The notes under the pieces: generated by a model
Told to the model about the DNA's origin: nothing
Databases searched by the model: none
What the model saw: only the letters and a program-made list of their open reading frames with translations
Position numbers and translations under genes: made by a program
Shown: piece after piece, positions 27,205 to 36,704 of the stretch
Numbering within the stretch: the stretch's first letter is position 1
How the letters are laid out: every line of letters begins with the position of its first letter
DNA from: AAA164-E04 sp014239995
Lineage (GTDB): Bacteria > Verrucomicrobiota > Verrucomicrobiia > Limisphaerales > AAA164-E04
DNA: 64,000 nucleotides
Direction: 5' to 3'
Assembly (NCBI GenBank): GCA_029247315.1
Contig: JAQWLM010000067.1
Coordinates: forward strand, 4,380-68,379

Positions 27205-28921
27205 CCTTGATCCCCTTTTCCCTCTCCTTCAAAGAGTCAAAATCAGGGGTCTTGGAGGCGTAGCGCATGACCTGATAGATGTAATTCTGCTCATGTACGC
27301 CACTCAGAAGATGGGACATGGGGCCTGTGGCATAGACAACCACATCCTCGCCTCCATGTGTTTCACTCCCCAAGGGGATACCTGCCTCCTGGATGTAGTT
27401 TTCACATTCCACATCGCGCTCATGCAGGTCTGGTCTTGCCGGGCGAGGGACCTTGACATACTGCCAGTCTTCGCTTGCTGCCAAGCTGCCACCGTTGTCC
27501 CCGAATGAGCCATGAAAATGCCCGCCACCTTCAGCAATCTCCAGGGAATTTTTGTTTATGACAGGGCCCACATAGCCGCCACCATTGACATAACCTAGTG
27601 TGGTGTAGGGTAATCCCAGGGCATCCTTTGCGGGTTCCTTTTTGGGATGACCACTGTCGTCGTTTCCGATGACAAGCCCCAGGATAGGGTTGCCTCGTGT
27701 GGGGTATCCGGCGATGGTGAAAGTGTGACTGTGATCGGCCGTGACAATGATCAGTGTTTCCTGGAGTTCAGTTGGACTCAGGGCGTTTTGAATGGTGCGA
27801 ACTGCATCCGATAGCCTGATGGTTTCAGTCAGGGCACGGTGTGCGTTACCAGCGTGGTGGGCATGATCGATGCGTCCTGCCTCAATCATCAGAAAAAAGC
27901 CATGATCGTTTTGCTTCAGGATTTGGAGTGCCTTGAGACTCATTGCCGCCAGTGAGGGTTCATTTGGATAGACAGGTTTGGTTCTGTCGGATTCATATTG
28001 CATGTGGCCCTGCTCAAAGAGCCCCAGTAGTTTACTCGTTCGAGTGGGGGATACGGCATCAAAGCCTTCATGGTCGTAAACGAATGCCGCATGAGGTTGT
28101 TCGAGCCATTCGTTGATCAGGTTGCGACTATCCTGCCTCATTCCCACGACCAGTGGGTTTTCATGATCCTTTGCTGTTTCTGGGATGAAGGCCAAGCGCC
28201 CGCCTCCCAGCGCCACATCGAGTCCATCGCCATAGGGAAACTCAATCAACTGACGGGCGACATCCTTGTAGCCGGCACGATGAGCTGATTCATGGTTGGT
28301 TCTCATTTTTGCGTCGTGTTCCCAGTTGCGCTCCGGGGTATGGGCATAACATGCCGCGGGCGTAGCATGCGTGATTCTGGCAGTTGAAACGATACCTGTT
28401 GCTTTGCCTTCCCTCTCAAAGGCCTCAAGGAGGGTTTCTACCTTTTTCGAGGAACCGCCATGATCCTCAGTCGACATGTGGTCTCCCCGCACAACCGTTT
28501 CATCGTAACCGAAGGTGTATGCCTTGGTCTTGTAGCCCGTCATGATGGCGCTCATTGTTCCAGCCGAATCCGGTGTTTGCTGATTGGTATTGTAGACCTT
28601 TATCATGGCAGTATGCGGAAAAGATTCCCAACTCAGTGTGTTTTCTTCCCCAGAATGACCCTTTCTCTGCCCCTCCAAAATCCTGGCTGCTGTGATCGTG
28701 GAAATACCCATGCCATCACCGATAAACAGGATGATGTTCTTTGCGTATCCGGTGTTCTTTTTATTCTCCAAGGAGTGCTGCAGTCGCTGAAGCTGGGACT
28801 CATATGAGGATGGAACGTGTAGGTTGGAATCCCCCATGCAAATCCATGTTAAAAGTGAAAAACAGCCAAAGATCCACGTTTGTTTTACCGGTTTGAAGGT
28901 TTGTATCGTATGTCGGAACAT
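27197..28921 (-). CDS. Alkaline phosphatase (PhoA superfamily)
   Basis: 574 residues. After an N-terminal hydrophobic export segment (about 14-30) the alkaline phosphatase core follows: ILFIGDGMG (metal D69), the nucleophile S119 in TPDSAGTMSAIMTG, EAGRIDHAHHAGN, VTADHSHTF and the late histidine in ETHGGEDV. All zinc/magnesium ligands I can check are present, so it should be an active periplasmic or secreted phosphomonoesterase. It is longer than E. coli PhoA. It stands alone on the minus strand; the AAA/FHA gene ends 74 bases upstream. No Pho box was identified. Confidence 0.94.
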   Translation of the reverse strand: MFRHTIQTFKPVKQTWIFGCFSLLTWICMGDSNLHVPSSYESQLQRLQHSLENKKNTGYAKNIILFIGDGMGISTITAARILEGQRKGHSGEENTLSWESFPHTAMIKVYNTNQQTPDSAGTMSAIMTGYKTKAYTFGYDETVVRGDHMSTEDHGGSSKKVETLLEAFEREGKATGIVSTARITHATPAACYAHTPERNWEHDAKMRTNHESAHRAGYKDVARQLIEFPYGDGLDVALGGGRLAFIPETAKDHENPLVVGMRQDSRNLINEWLEQPHAAFVYDHEGFDAVSPTRTSKLLGLFEQGHMQYESDRTKPVYPNEPSLAAMSLKALQILKQNDHGFFLMIEAGRIDHAHHAGNAHRALTETIRLSDAVRTIQNALSPTELQETLIIVTADHSHTFTIAGYPTRGNPILGLVIGNDDSGHPKKEPAKDALGLPYTTLGYVNGGGYVGPVINKNSLEIAEGGGHFHGSFGDNGGSLAASEDWQYVKVPRPARPDLHERDVECENYIQEAGIPLGSETHGGEDVVVYATGPMSHLLSGVHEQNYIYQVMRYASKTPDFDSLKEREKGIKVK

Positions 28922-28995
28922 AAGTGATTCAGGTTTTGAGGCGTTCGATGATGAGATTGGATTCTATGTAAAGGGCGTAATGTTGGTTTGGCTTC

Positions 28996-30423
28996 CTACA
29001 AGTCAAATACCGTTTTATTCATTGGAGTCTGGTTGTCCTCAAAAGTCCGGGGTGCATTGGGTTGGTGGAAAATCATGGAAAAGGGACCTATATTAATTTT
29101 GTCTTTATCCCTGAGAAGGGTGGGGCCTGTTACCTTCGAGCCATTTTGATACGTGCCATTGCGGCTCCCTGTATCAATGAGCCACAATTTTTCGTTATTC
29201 TCTTTTTGAATCATCGCATGCCGTCGCGAGACTCTCTGGCTTGGAAGGCAAAGATCGCTGGCATCGGTTCGCCCAATGCTGCAACTGGCTCGGATACGCA
29301 CGCGGTTTCCCTCGGGTAGTTCGATTTCAGCTATGGGGCGTACGCGATCAATCCACTCCTGGTTGAATACGTGTGCGTAAATCGGGTTACGCACCACAAG
29401 AAGGTTTTGTTCGACACGCACCAGACCAGACAGGAACAATTCGCTGGTAAGTGGGTTGGTGTCCTCATCGGGTATACGCTGCTGGCGCAGAATGCTTTCA
29501 TAAAGCTCCAGCAATGATATTTGATCCAGATGACTTCTGCGGATCCTTTCCCTCACGTAGAGCAGGTTGTCGTCCTGCTCAGTGGCTCGGCTTGAAAGAA
29601 AAAGTTCGCTGCAGACCGTGTCGACGATCGATTCGGGTTCCTCTTCCTTACCCGAGGGATGTTCCATGACGGCTTGGCACAGGCGCTGGGTGAGGTAGGG
29701 ATGTCCGTGGGTCCAGTAATGAATCTGTTTGAGTCGACGAGCCGCGCGCTCCTGATCATCCGGGTTTTGTTCCAGACCTCTGGCCAGGGGTAGGGTCTCT
29801 TCAAGGGAAAAGTCATGCAGCGGGATTCGATGCCCGATGTTAAATGGAGTGGTGTTGGCATCCTTCATAAGGTCTGCTGGACTCCCCACTCCCAGAAGAC
29901 AAAAGGTAAGTTTCCCATATTCGGGATCTTCGATGCGTTGATTGTAGCACTGACGAATGGCTCCAAAAAACTCATCCGTGCTGAAGTTGAGGTTGCGTAC
30001 CATGTCGAGTTCATCGAAAAAGATCACCATGGTCTTCTTGATCCTGGGTAGGATGACATGGCGAATCGCCTGAAACCAGCGCTGCACGGCACTCAGTCGC
30101 TGGTGGTCCATCCAATAATCCTCCAGTTCGTCCTCAAGGTGCATGGCCTGGCCTATCTTGACCAGGAGGCCATCATACCATTGCTCTGCGTTCACGTTTT
30201 GACCGATGGCTGTCAAGTCCAGGGTAAGCGTGTCGATGCCTTCCTCCTTGAGGCGCATCGCGGCACGTACCATGCTGGATGATTTTCCCATTTGCCTAGC
30301 GGTCAGCACATAACAGAATTCGCCTCGTGACAGCAGCTCAAACAATTGCGTGTCAGATGCGCGTTCCACATAGGAGGGGCTGTTGTGGTGCAAGGTGCCT
30401 CCAGTTGTGAAAAACCAGCTCAT
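28996..30423 (-). CDS. AAA-like ATPase with C-terminal FHA domain
   Basis: 475 residues. Residues 1-350 match the AAA-like family often fused to WD40 repeats in cyanobacteria: SPSYVERASD, a P-loop variant TARQMGKSS (41-49), and Walker B MVIFFDELD (D137/E138). Residues about 380-455 form a forkhead-associated domain with the phosphothreonine-binding signatures SIGR, SRRH and SRNGTYQNG. The protein would therefore couple ATP binding to recognition of a phosphorylated partner. No signal peptide is seen, so it should be cytoplasmic. No Ser/Thr kinase or phosphatase is adjacent. It is divergent from the EF-hand gene across 156 bases. Confidence 0.88.
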   Translation of the reverse strand: MSWFFTTGGTLHHNSPSYVERASDTQLFELLSRGEFCYVLTARQMGKSSSMVRAAMRLKEEGIDTLTLDLTAIGQNVNAEQWYDGLLVKIGQAMHLEDELEDYWMDHQRLSAVQRWFQAIRHVILPRIKKTMVIFFDELDMVRNLNFSTDEFFGAIRQCYNQRIEDPEYGKLTFCLLGVGSPADLMKDANTTPFNIGHRIPLHDFSLEETLPLARGLEQNPDDQERAARRLKQIHYWTHGHPYLTQRLCQAVMEHPSGKEEEPESIVDTVCSELFLSSRATEQDDNLLYVRERIRRSHLDQISLLELYESILRQQRIPDEDTNPLTSELFLSGLVRVEQNLLVVRNPIYAHVFNQEWIDRVRPIAEIELPEGNRVRIRASCSIGRTDASDLCLPSQRVSRRHAMIQKENNEKLWLIDTGSRNGTYQNGSKVTGPTLLRDKDKINIGPFSMIFHQPNAPRTFEDNQTPMNKTVFDL

Positions 30424-30579
30424 GTGCAGATGCTAGTGAATCGTTACACTTGCGCCAACCAGAAATGCAAGACTCGTTGCGCCCCGCTGTATCTGAATCA
30501 GATAAAAAGAATCGATTCTGTAACCAGTCATCGAAACGTATCGTCTCTGATTACCGAACGTGAACAAAAGATATTCATT

Positions 30580-31182
30580 ATGAAACATCAAGTATTACTC
30601 ATTGCAATCACTGCAATTTCTGCAGTTTTAACCACCGATATGCAGGCTCAGGGGAGAGGTCCCGGGGCTGCTCGCGAATCACGGGGTGGCCTCGGCGGTC
30701 CTGAGGGTGGTTCGCGACCAATGCCTCCCCTTTTTGTTGCCCTTGACGTCGATAAAAACGGTGAACTTTCCACGGCGGAAATTAACAATGCCGTGGCGGT
30801 CCTGAAAAAAATGGACGCCGACAAGGATGGGAAAATCAGCATGCAGGAAATCCGACCTCGAGGTGACAGGTCCACAGGGCCTGGCCAGAGGCGTGGTGGG
30901 CAAGGCAGAACTGCAGGGGAACGACCTCGTCAAGGTGGCCGTGGTGGAGATCCGAGCCAGATAGTCGATCGAATCATGAGCTCCGACGCCAATAGCGATG
31001 GAAAAATATCCAAGGATGAACTGCCGGAGCGAATGCAACGCCTGATGGAGATCATGGATGAGAATAAGGATGGGTTTTTGACCCGGGAAGAGATCGAATC
31101 GAAACGAAATTTGCGACGACGTGGGGGGCAGGGACAAGGTCCCGAGCGTGGGGATCGTCGTCGAGGGGGGCGCCCGCAATAA
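30580..31182 (+). CDS. Secreted Arg/Gly-rich EF-hand protein
   Basis: 200 residues from the ATG at 30580. A signal peptide (about 1-23, ending MQAQ) is followed by RG-rich linkers and four EF-hand loops in two pairs: D56-E67, D79-E90, D136-E147 and D160-E171, each with the Asp-x-Asp/Asn-x-Asp/Asn-Gly pattern. It should bind calcium outside the cytoplasm; basic RG linkers could bind nucleic acid or acidic polymers. The frame could extend up to 30346, but that part overlaps the divergent AAA/FHA gene and lacks a signal, so it was dropped. It ends at a strong hairpin 55 bases downstream. Confidence 0.88.
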   Translation: MKHQVLLIAITAISAVLTTDMQAQGRGPGAARESRGGLGGPEGGSRPMPPLFVALDVDKNGELSTAEINNAVAVLKKMDADKDGKISMQEIRPRGDRSTGPGQRRGGQGRTAGERPRQGGRGGDPSQIVDRIMSSDANSDGKISKDELPERMQRLMEIMDENKDGFLTREEIESKRNLRRRGGQGQGPERGDRRRGGRPQ

Positions 31183-31236
31183 GATACGGTGTGATTGGTA
31201 TTCAAGCCCTGTGTAAGGTTTGAAAGCAGCTTCCAC

Positions 31237-31280
31237 AAACAATAGAAAAGCCGGACACGCGTCCGGCTTTTCTATTGTTT
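31237..31280. terminator. Bidirectional terminator with a perfect 20-bp stem
   Basis: Two perfectly complementary 20-base arms flank a 4-base ACGC loop. The GC core GCCGGAC lies next to A-rich and T-rich flanks (AGAAAA / TTTTCT), so it can end transcription in both directions. It separates the EF-hand gene from the convergent VOC gene. Confidence 0.93.
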
Positions 31281-31302
31281 GAAATCCTTACGCTCTTCCT
31301 TT

Positions 31303-31704
31303 TTAATTGCCTGAAGACGGATGACGTTGGATTAACTCGATTTCGTATCCCTCGGGAGCATCAACAAATGCGAAACCTCCACTACCGTCAGGTTTCATTG
31401 TGGGACCATCGGAATACTCCAAGCCGAGCGATTCAAGGTGCTTGCCGAATGCTTCCAGGCTGTCGACGATGAATCCCAAATGTGTCAAGTCCTCCTGAAC
31501 CTCGACCTTGCCACTGCTGGGATAATAACACAGTTCAATCAGTTCATTGCTCTCAGGTGCCTTGAAAAAAACCAGTTCTGATCCGCGGGGTGATTTATGG
31601 CGGCGTACTTCCTCAAGTCCCAGGACGTTTTTGTAAAACGCCACGCTCTTTTCCAAATCGCTGACGCGATACCTCGTATGATCCAGTCGACGTACAATAG
31701 ACAT
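31303..31704 (-). CDS. VOC/glyoxalase-family protein
   Basis: 133 residues with the paired beta-alpha-beta modules of the vicinal oxygen chelate family: LDHTRYRVSDLEKSVAFYKNVLG, ELIELCYYP, LTHLGFIVDSLE and GYEIELIQ. Metal ligands expected for glyoxalase I (H9, a middle Glu, a second His and a terminal Glu) are all there, so lactoylglutathione-lyase-like activity is likely, though other VOC enzymes look similar. It may be downstream of mazG's operon (47-base gap) and ends at the bidirectional terminator. Confidence 0.88.
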   Translation of the reverse strand: MSIVRRLDHTRYRVSDLEKSVAFYKNVLGLEEVRRHKSPRGSELVFFKAPESNELIELCYYPSSGKVEVQEDLTHLGFIVDSLEAFGKHLESLGLEYSDGPTMKPDGSGGFAFVDAPEGYEIELIQRHPSSGN

Positions 31705-31751
31705 GTTGAAACCTTAAGGTGCGAAACCTGCTGGGGCAACCTTGGAATCGT

Positions 31752-32420
31752 TCACGATCGTTGCGTCTCATTGGCGCGCAGTTCCCTTTCTTTTTCCTGG
31801 GTAGCCTTGCGAAGCATAGCCTCTGCTGACCAACCCTTGGCCTGGGCATGCATGCTCAGTTCAAGCAGTGCCTGGCCCAGAGCCTTCGGGGTGCTGGGAA
31901 TGGAAAGGGGAGCTTGTAAAGTTGCCGTTTCCATCAGTTTTGCCTTTCTGGCTTTTTTGGCAAGCTTCTCTGCGTAATGAAGCGCCGGTAGATGTTTTGG
32001 AATGCCGTCGAGTGCTGAGTTGCGTTCGAGTTGCGTTCCTTTTTTTTCGGCAAGCTTGATGCTTTCCCATTGGTTCCATACCCCTTCCACGTCGGTGACC
32101 TTGCTGTCACCAAAAACATGAGGGTGACGTCGGATCAATTTGTCACATAAGGCCTGGCAAACCGCATCGAAGTCAAAAACCTTTCGCTCTGCTGCAAGCT
32201 GGCAATGAAAGACAACCTGAAGCAATACGTCTCCCAATTCTTCCAACATTTCCTGATCATCATCTGCCTCAATAGCGTCGATAAGCTCGTAAACCTCCTC
32301 GACGGCGTGAAATCTCAGACTTTCATGATTCTGTTCCTGGTCCCAGGGGCATCCCTCTGGCGCCCGTAATTTAGCCATGATTTCCAGAACCTGTTGAATG
32401 TTTGATTTCGGTGCATGCAT
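31752..32420 (-). CDS. mazG: Nucleoside triphosphate pyrophosphohydrolase MazG
   Basis: 222 residues from the ATG at 32420, which has AAGGA seven bases upstream. The MazG signature is clear: LRAPEGCPWDQEQNHESLRFHAVEEVYELIDAIE with ELGDVLLQVVFHC giving the metal-binding ExxE/ExxD motifs. MazG hydrolyses NTPs to NMPs and PPi and can clear noncanonical nucleotides. A much longer frame start at 32699 would overlap proB and was rejected. The 16-base gap to proB indicates one operon. Confidence 0.95.
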   Translation of the reverse strand: MHAPKSNIQQVLEIMAKLRAPEGCPWDQEQNHESLRFHAVEEVYELIDAIEADDDQEMLEELGDVLLQVVFHCQLAAERKVFDFDAVCQALCDKLIRRHPHVFGDSKVTDVEGVWNQWESIKLAEKKGTQLERNSALDGIPKHLPALHYAEKLAKKARKAKLMETATLQAPLSIPSTPKALGQALLELSMHAQAKGWSAEAMLRKATQEKERELRANETQRS

Positions 32421-32436
32421 TGCCAATTCCTTCCAC

Positions 32437-33513
32437 TTAAAGAATAACAAGATTATCTCGATGAACGATTTCCTCATGCCGCTCATTCCACTCGTCAAAA
32501 CTATTCGAATCAGATTCAACAATACCGACTGCAAATTCGGTGCCTTGTTCATCGCGGACATGGACCACTTCTCCAGCCTTGAAATGACCATCAATCCCGC
32601 AGACACCCTGCGGTAGAAGGCTGCAGCCCTGGTCTCGCAAGGCTGTCTTGGCCCCTTGGTCCACCACCAAGCTTCCGCTGGGGCGGTGAAAAAAGGCAAT
32701 CCATCGCTTGTGTCCCTTTAACTTCCGGGAGGAGGGCAGGAACACAGTGCCGACATCCTTGCCCTCGATCATATCCTTGAGAATCGTTTTGCTGCGTCCG
32801 GGACCAATGAACATGGGAATCCCTGAACGGACGGCAATCCATGCTGCGTCCATCTTGGTGGTCATCCCCCCGGTCGCCGTGACGCTGGTGGTTCCCTTGG
32901 CCATGGTACGTATCTCATCGGTGATCTTGCTCACTTCGGAAACCCTTTCAGCATTTGATTGTCCGAAATCGCGAATCAACCCCTCTGCGGTTGTCAGTAT
33001 TACCAGCAGGTCTGCAGCGATGAGACTTGCAACGAGGGCCGAAAGGGAGTCGTTGTCTCCAAACTTCAACTCCGTATAGGAGACCGCATCATTTTCATTC
33101 ACGATGGGTACGATTTGGCGTTCAAGAAGTGCGATCAGTGTGTTGCGGGCATTGAGGTGGCGATCGTGATGCTTGAGGTCAGCGTGTGTTAGAAGCACTT
33201 GTCCCACTGTGATTCCATGCCGGGCAAACAAGTCCGAATAGGTATGCATCAAACGACTCTGCCCCACGGCGGCGCAGGCCTGCAGGTCGGTGAGGTCTTT
33301 CGGACGCTTCTCCCACTTCATGTTGCCCATACCGGCGCCCACAGCACCGGAGGAAACGATGACCACATCCCGACCGGCGGATTTGAGCTCGGCAATCTGG
33401 CTTACCAACTGCTCCATCTGTGAAACCTCGGGATGATTCCTTTGATCCGTCAGGATGCCGGTACCTAATTTAATGACCAGTCTCTGGGCTTTTTGAAGCA
33501 AGGGTGCTCGCAT
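32437..33513 (-). CDS. proB: Glutamate 5-kinase ProB
   Basis: 358 residues from the ATG at 33513. The amino-acid kinase domain shows LVIKLGTGILT, VIVSSGAVGAGM and PIVNENDAVSYTELKFGDND, the ProB substrate signature; a C-terminal PUA domain begins near residue 265 (SLVVDQGAKTALRDQG). The enzyme phosphorylates glutamate, the first step of proline synthesis. proA is not in the window. The gene begins the proB-mazG unit. An upstream start at 33585 adds 24 residues without family match. Confidence 0.96.
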   Translation of the reverse strand: MRAPLLQKAQRLVIKLGTGILTDQRNHPEVSQMEQLVSQIAELKSAGRDVVIVSSGAVGAGMGNMKWEKRPKDLTDLQACAAVGQSRLMHTYSDLFARHGITVGQVLLTHADLKHHDRHLNARNTLIALLERQIVPIVNENDAVSYTELKFGDNDSLSALVASLIAADLLVILTTAEGLIRDFGQSNAERVSEVSKITDEIRTMAKGTTSVTATGGMTTKMDAAWIAVRSGIPMFIGPGRSKTILKDMIEGKDVGTVFLPSSRKLKGHKRWIAFFHRPSGSLVVDQGAKTALRDQGCSLLPQGVCGIDGHFKAGEVVHVRDEQGTEFAVGIVESDSNSFDEWNERHEEIVHRDNLVIL

Positions 33514-33621
33514 GATTTTGCAACGGTCTTCATTGCTACGTTGTTTTGCGTTAAAGGCAAGGCAGCGATGCGGGGGGGGTAGCATGCGCCAACTAAGCCA
33601 GTGATTTTTAAACCCAAAGGT

Positions 33622-34965
33622 TCAAAGTTCTTTGACATATATACTTGCAAATTCGATGGGGCTACCGCGGTGCTGGAGGCCGATCGGCCCCATTTTTGGT
33701 ACACCAGGCAGGGTTGCCTTTTCAATCACGGTGATACCGTTGAGCTCGACGGTCAGACGATCACCCTGCATGGTGATGATAAAACGATTCCATTTTCCGA
33801 TGGCGTTGTCTGCTTTCATTCTCGGGGTAACGCTTGCTCGGATGTCTGGTTCCGTGTCTGGATCATTCCGATACCCGTAGACTTCCCCTGAACCCACACT
33901 CCAGTTCCAAATGTTGACCTGACTTTTCTCACTGCCTCGTAGAAAAATACCACTATCACCTGCAAACATCAATTCCTCGGTCAGTCGCTTGCCTTGTGCA
34001 TCCTTGGCGTAGTCCCCGTTTGGAAGAATGACTTGAAATTCACGCTTGGAGGGTTCATTAACCCATCGCCAGTCGCAGATCAGCTTGAAATTCTCGTAGC
34101 TTTGCTCTGTCCACAGGTGTTTTTCTTCGGCGCTGCTTTTGCCATCATAAGTGAGTTTCCAATCTCGCGCCGTCCAGTGATCCTTGCTCCCATCCGCTAC
34201 GATCCAACCCTTGAGATCCACTCCGTTGTAAATGGTTTTGAAGCCTTTATCCAATGAAGCTGTCTGCTTTGGGGATGGGTTTGTCGATGGCAACTCCTTG
34301 ATGCGAATGTTTCGGTAATCGACTTTGCCACCCTCGGATTCAAGCGCGATGTAGCCCTTGCGAAAGACACATTCTTTCCCACCAGAGACCTCTTTACCGT
34401 TGACGGCCAATTTGATCACCCCATCGTCGCACGTGACGCGATAGTGATTCCATTCCGGTGATGACTTGGATCTCATTTCATCAGGGAAACTGCGTGAACC
34501 CTTACTGGGACTGTCGGGGGTCATGGTGGATCCATGAATTGGAAAGATATCTCCATGGGTAGTGAAGTAGTCTGATTTGCCATAAGCAGTGTCAAGTATC
34601 TGGACTTCGATGGCCCTGAGGAAAGGAACCCCGGGTGCAGTAAGGGGTTCGGCCCACACAAACAGGCCTGCATTGCCTCCCGGAACCAGGTGACGCCATT
34701 CGAGTTCAAGAATAAAATTCTCGTATTGCCTCTCAGTACGCATGGCCCCCGTGGGAATTCCGGTGCAGTGAATCATGTTGTTCTTTACCGTCCAGGTGCT
34801 TTGAGCTCCATTGACGTTGACCCATCCATCCAAATTACTCCCGTTGAACAGTGGGACATATCCCTCCGCATCCGGGGAGATATGCTCGCTCGAGACATCT
34901 CCTGCCACCGAGGCATAGATCGATAAGCCAATGATACCGCAAAGCCTTGTCACGCTTCTGTACAT
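33622..34965 (-). CDS. Secreted protein with two DUF1080 (3-keto-disaccharide hydrolase-type) domains
   Basis: 447 residues with a signal peptide (about 1-22). Two DUF1080 copies follow: about 35-230 (YVPLFNGSNLDGW, GNAGLFVW) and about 240-447 (TIYNGVDLKGW, GDSGIFLRG). The motif Leu-Phe/Tyr-Asn-Gly...Gly-Trp at the start of each copy is typical. DUF1080 is a concanavalin-like fold common in PVC secreted enzymes and annotated as 3-keto-glycoside hydrolase; the substrate is not deduced. It is divergent from the subtilase gene across about 200 bases. Confidence 0.92.
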   Translation of the reverse strand: MYRSVTRLCGIIGLSIYASVAGDVSSEHISPDAEGYVPLFNGSNLDGWVNVNGAQSTWTVKNNMIHCTGIPTGAMRTERQYENFILELEWRHLVPGGNAGLFVWAEPLTAPGVPFLRAIEVQILDTAYGKSDYFTTHGDIFPIHGSTMTPDSPSKGSRSFPDEMRSKSSPEWNHYRVTCDDGVIKLAVNGKEVSGGKECVFRKGYIALESEGGKVDYRNIRIKELPSTNPSPKQTASLDKGFKTIYNGVDLKGWIVADGSKDHWTARDWKLTYDGKSSAEEKHLWTEQSYENFKLICDWRWVNEPSKREFQVILPNGDYAKDAQGKRLTEELMFAGDSGIFLRGSEKSQVNIWNWSVGSGEVYGYRNDPDTEPDIRASVTPRMKADNAIGKWNRFIITMQGDRLTVELNGITVIEKATLPGVPKMGPIGLQHRGSPIEFASIYVKEL

Positions 34966-35167
34966 GTGTGTGAATTCTCAATGAGAATGTGGTATTGAGC
35001 AAGTCGATAAAACGTATGTGCACCTCGGGTACTTGCCATCATTCCCATGGAAACGGTCGTTGTGGGTTTTCTTCAGGGGTTATTTCGTTTTTTTTACATG
35101 GTCAGGCCATACTGCGGATTGCATTCACAGTGCAACTCCTTCAGATTGGAGGTGTTTTACAATTACC

Positions 35168-36562
35168 ATGCTATTATCACCATACAAAATAAGGGCGCAC
35201 TCAGCTCCCGCTTGGTGTCTTTTGGTCTTCATGCTTGTCTTGGCATGCCCAAGCATGCCCGGTGCAGAGGTGGAATGGGACGCTCGTGAAGGCAAACTCT
35301 CTGCCGACCTGAGAGGAACACGATTGGGGGATGCCCTCAAGACGCTTGCCAACCACATGGGATGGATTGTTTTTATTGAACCAGGTCTGGAATCGCGCAT
35401 GGTTTCCACCCGCTTTACCAACCTTTCGCTTTCGGAGGCCCTGCGACGTATTCTGGGTGGCGTGAATTATGCCCTCATTCATCTGGAAAAAACGGGATCA
35501 TCCAAATTGATGGTGTATGCCACAAGCGCTTCAAGCGCAACGCGGGAAATCGAACTTTCAGATCAGGTCGTGATTTTCTACTCCAAGCGCATCGCTCATG
35601 AACTCATTGTGCAGATTAAACCCGGCAGTTCTGTTTCAATCGAAGAGGTGGCAGATGCCCTTGGAGCGGATATCATCGGCAAAGTGGAAGGTCTCGATGC
35701 CTACAGGCTTTCCTTCAACGATGATGCCGATGCCGATAAGGCGCGCCAACGCCTTCGAGGGGCTGAATCTGTTCGAATCAGTGACAATTTTGAACTAGGT
35801 CGTCCGGGTGATCATCAGACCTTCAGGGGAGGAAATGTCTCGGGGATCTCGCTCAAGCCCAGTGTGACAAAGGGCGACGAAGTGATTGTTGGATTAATCG
35901 ATATGCCTGTCCAGTCGGATGATTCGACCTTGTCTGAGTTTCTTTTGCCGGGAATCAATGTTGGCGGAGAGGTTCTATCGCAGGAGACTCTGCCTTCGCA
36001 TGGCACCAGCATGGCTCAGACTGTCTTGAAAGGTATCGAGCTTGGAAACGAGGGAAAACCCGAATCCAGGGTTCGGATTCTTCCCGTAGACGTGTATGGG
36101 GACAGTGAAACCACCACGACATTCCAAGTGACCTCTGGTATCTATGAGGCCGTCAAGGCTGGAGCCAACATTATCAATCTCAGCCTGGGCGGGACGGAAG
36201 CTACGCCGATCATGGAACAGATGATCCACCAAGCTTCCCAGCAAGGGGTACTTGTTATTGGTGCTGCAGGTAACAGTCCAGGTACCCATCCTGTTTTTCC
36301 TGCCGCCTATCCTGATGTCCTTGCTGTGACCGCCGAGGGCGGTGATGGTGAGGCTGCAGCATACGCAAACACGGGTGCATTTGTGGATGTGATGATGCCA
36401 GGTCGATCCTTCATCGAATACAACGGAACCACTTTCATGATCAATGGCACCTCTGCGTCGGCTGCCTACGTTTCTGGCCTGGCTGCCTCCCTTTCTGCCA
36501 ACACAGGTCAGTCCGTGCGTGAGGTGGAGAGGGAGCTTCGGCAAAGACTACCCAGACCATGA
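35168..36562 (+). CDS. Subtilase (S8 peptidase) with secretin-type short N-terminal domain
   Basis: 464 residues from the ATG at 35168. A signal segment (about 15-33) contains VLAC, a possible lipobox. Residues about 42-105 resemble the secretin/TonB short N-terminal (N0-like) domain: LSADLRGTRLGDALKTLANHMGW, then FTNLSLSEALRRILGGVNYALI. Residues 135-210 look like a subtilisin prodomain (ELIVQIKPGSSVSIEE). The catalytic triad is D245 (VGLIDMPV), H278 (PSHGTSMA) and S429 (NGTSASAA), with N369 for the oxyanion. The triad is intact, so an active extracytoplasmic protease is likely. A start at 35018 lacks any leader and was rejected. Confidence 0.88.
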   Translation: MLLSPYKIRAHSAPAWCLLVFMLVLACPSMPGAEVEWDAREGKLSADLRGTRLGDALKTLANHMGWIVFIEPGLESRMVSTRFTNLSLSEALRRILGGVNYALIHLEKTGSSKLMVYATSASSATREIELSDQVVIFYSKRIAHELIVQIKPGSSVSIEEVADALGADIIGKVEGLDAYRLSFNDDADADKARQRLRGAESVRISDNFELGRPGDHQTFRGGNVSGISLKPSVTKGDEVIVGLIDMPVQSDDSTLSEFLLPGINVGGEVLSQETLPSHGTSMAQTVLKGIELGNEGKPESRVRILPVDVYGDSETTTTFQVTSGIYEAVKAGANIINLSLGGTEATPIMEQMIHQASQQGVLVIGAAGNSPGTHPVFPAAYPDVLAVTAEGGDGEAAAYANTGAFVDVMMPGRSFIEYNGTTFMINGTSASAAYVSGLAASLSANTGQSVREVERELRQRLPRP

Positions 36563-36704
36563 ATGCCCGGGACGCCTGGTCATTCCTCTGCACCGGCATC
36601 GAGTCTGTTGAGAATACGTTTTGCCATTTTTTGCTTTGGGTCTCCTTGTAGGTTTCCGGTATCGTCATCATTCTTCCGCCCCGCAGCGTGGCTGCAAAGT
36701 TGCT

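Noticed and set aside
30346..30579. 78-residue N-terminal extension of the EF-hand protein
   Set aside because: It overlaps the divergent AAA/FHA gene and has no signal peptide; the ATG at 30580 gives a clean leader.
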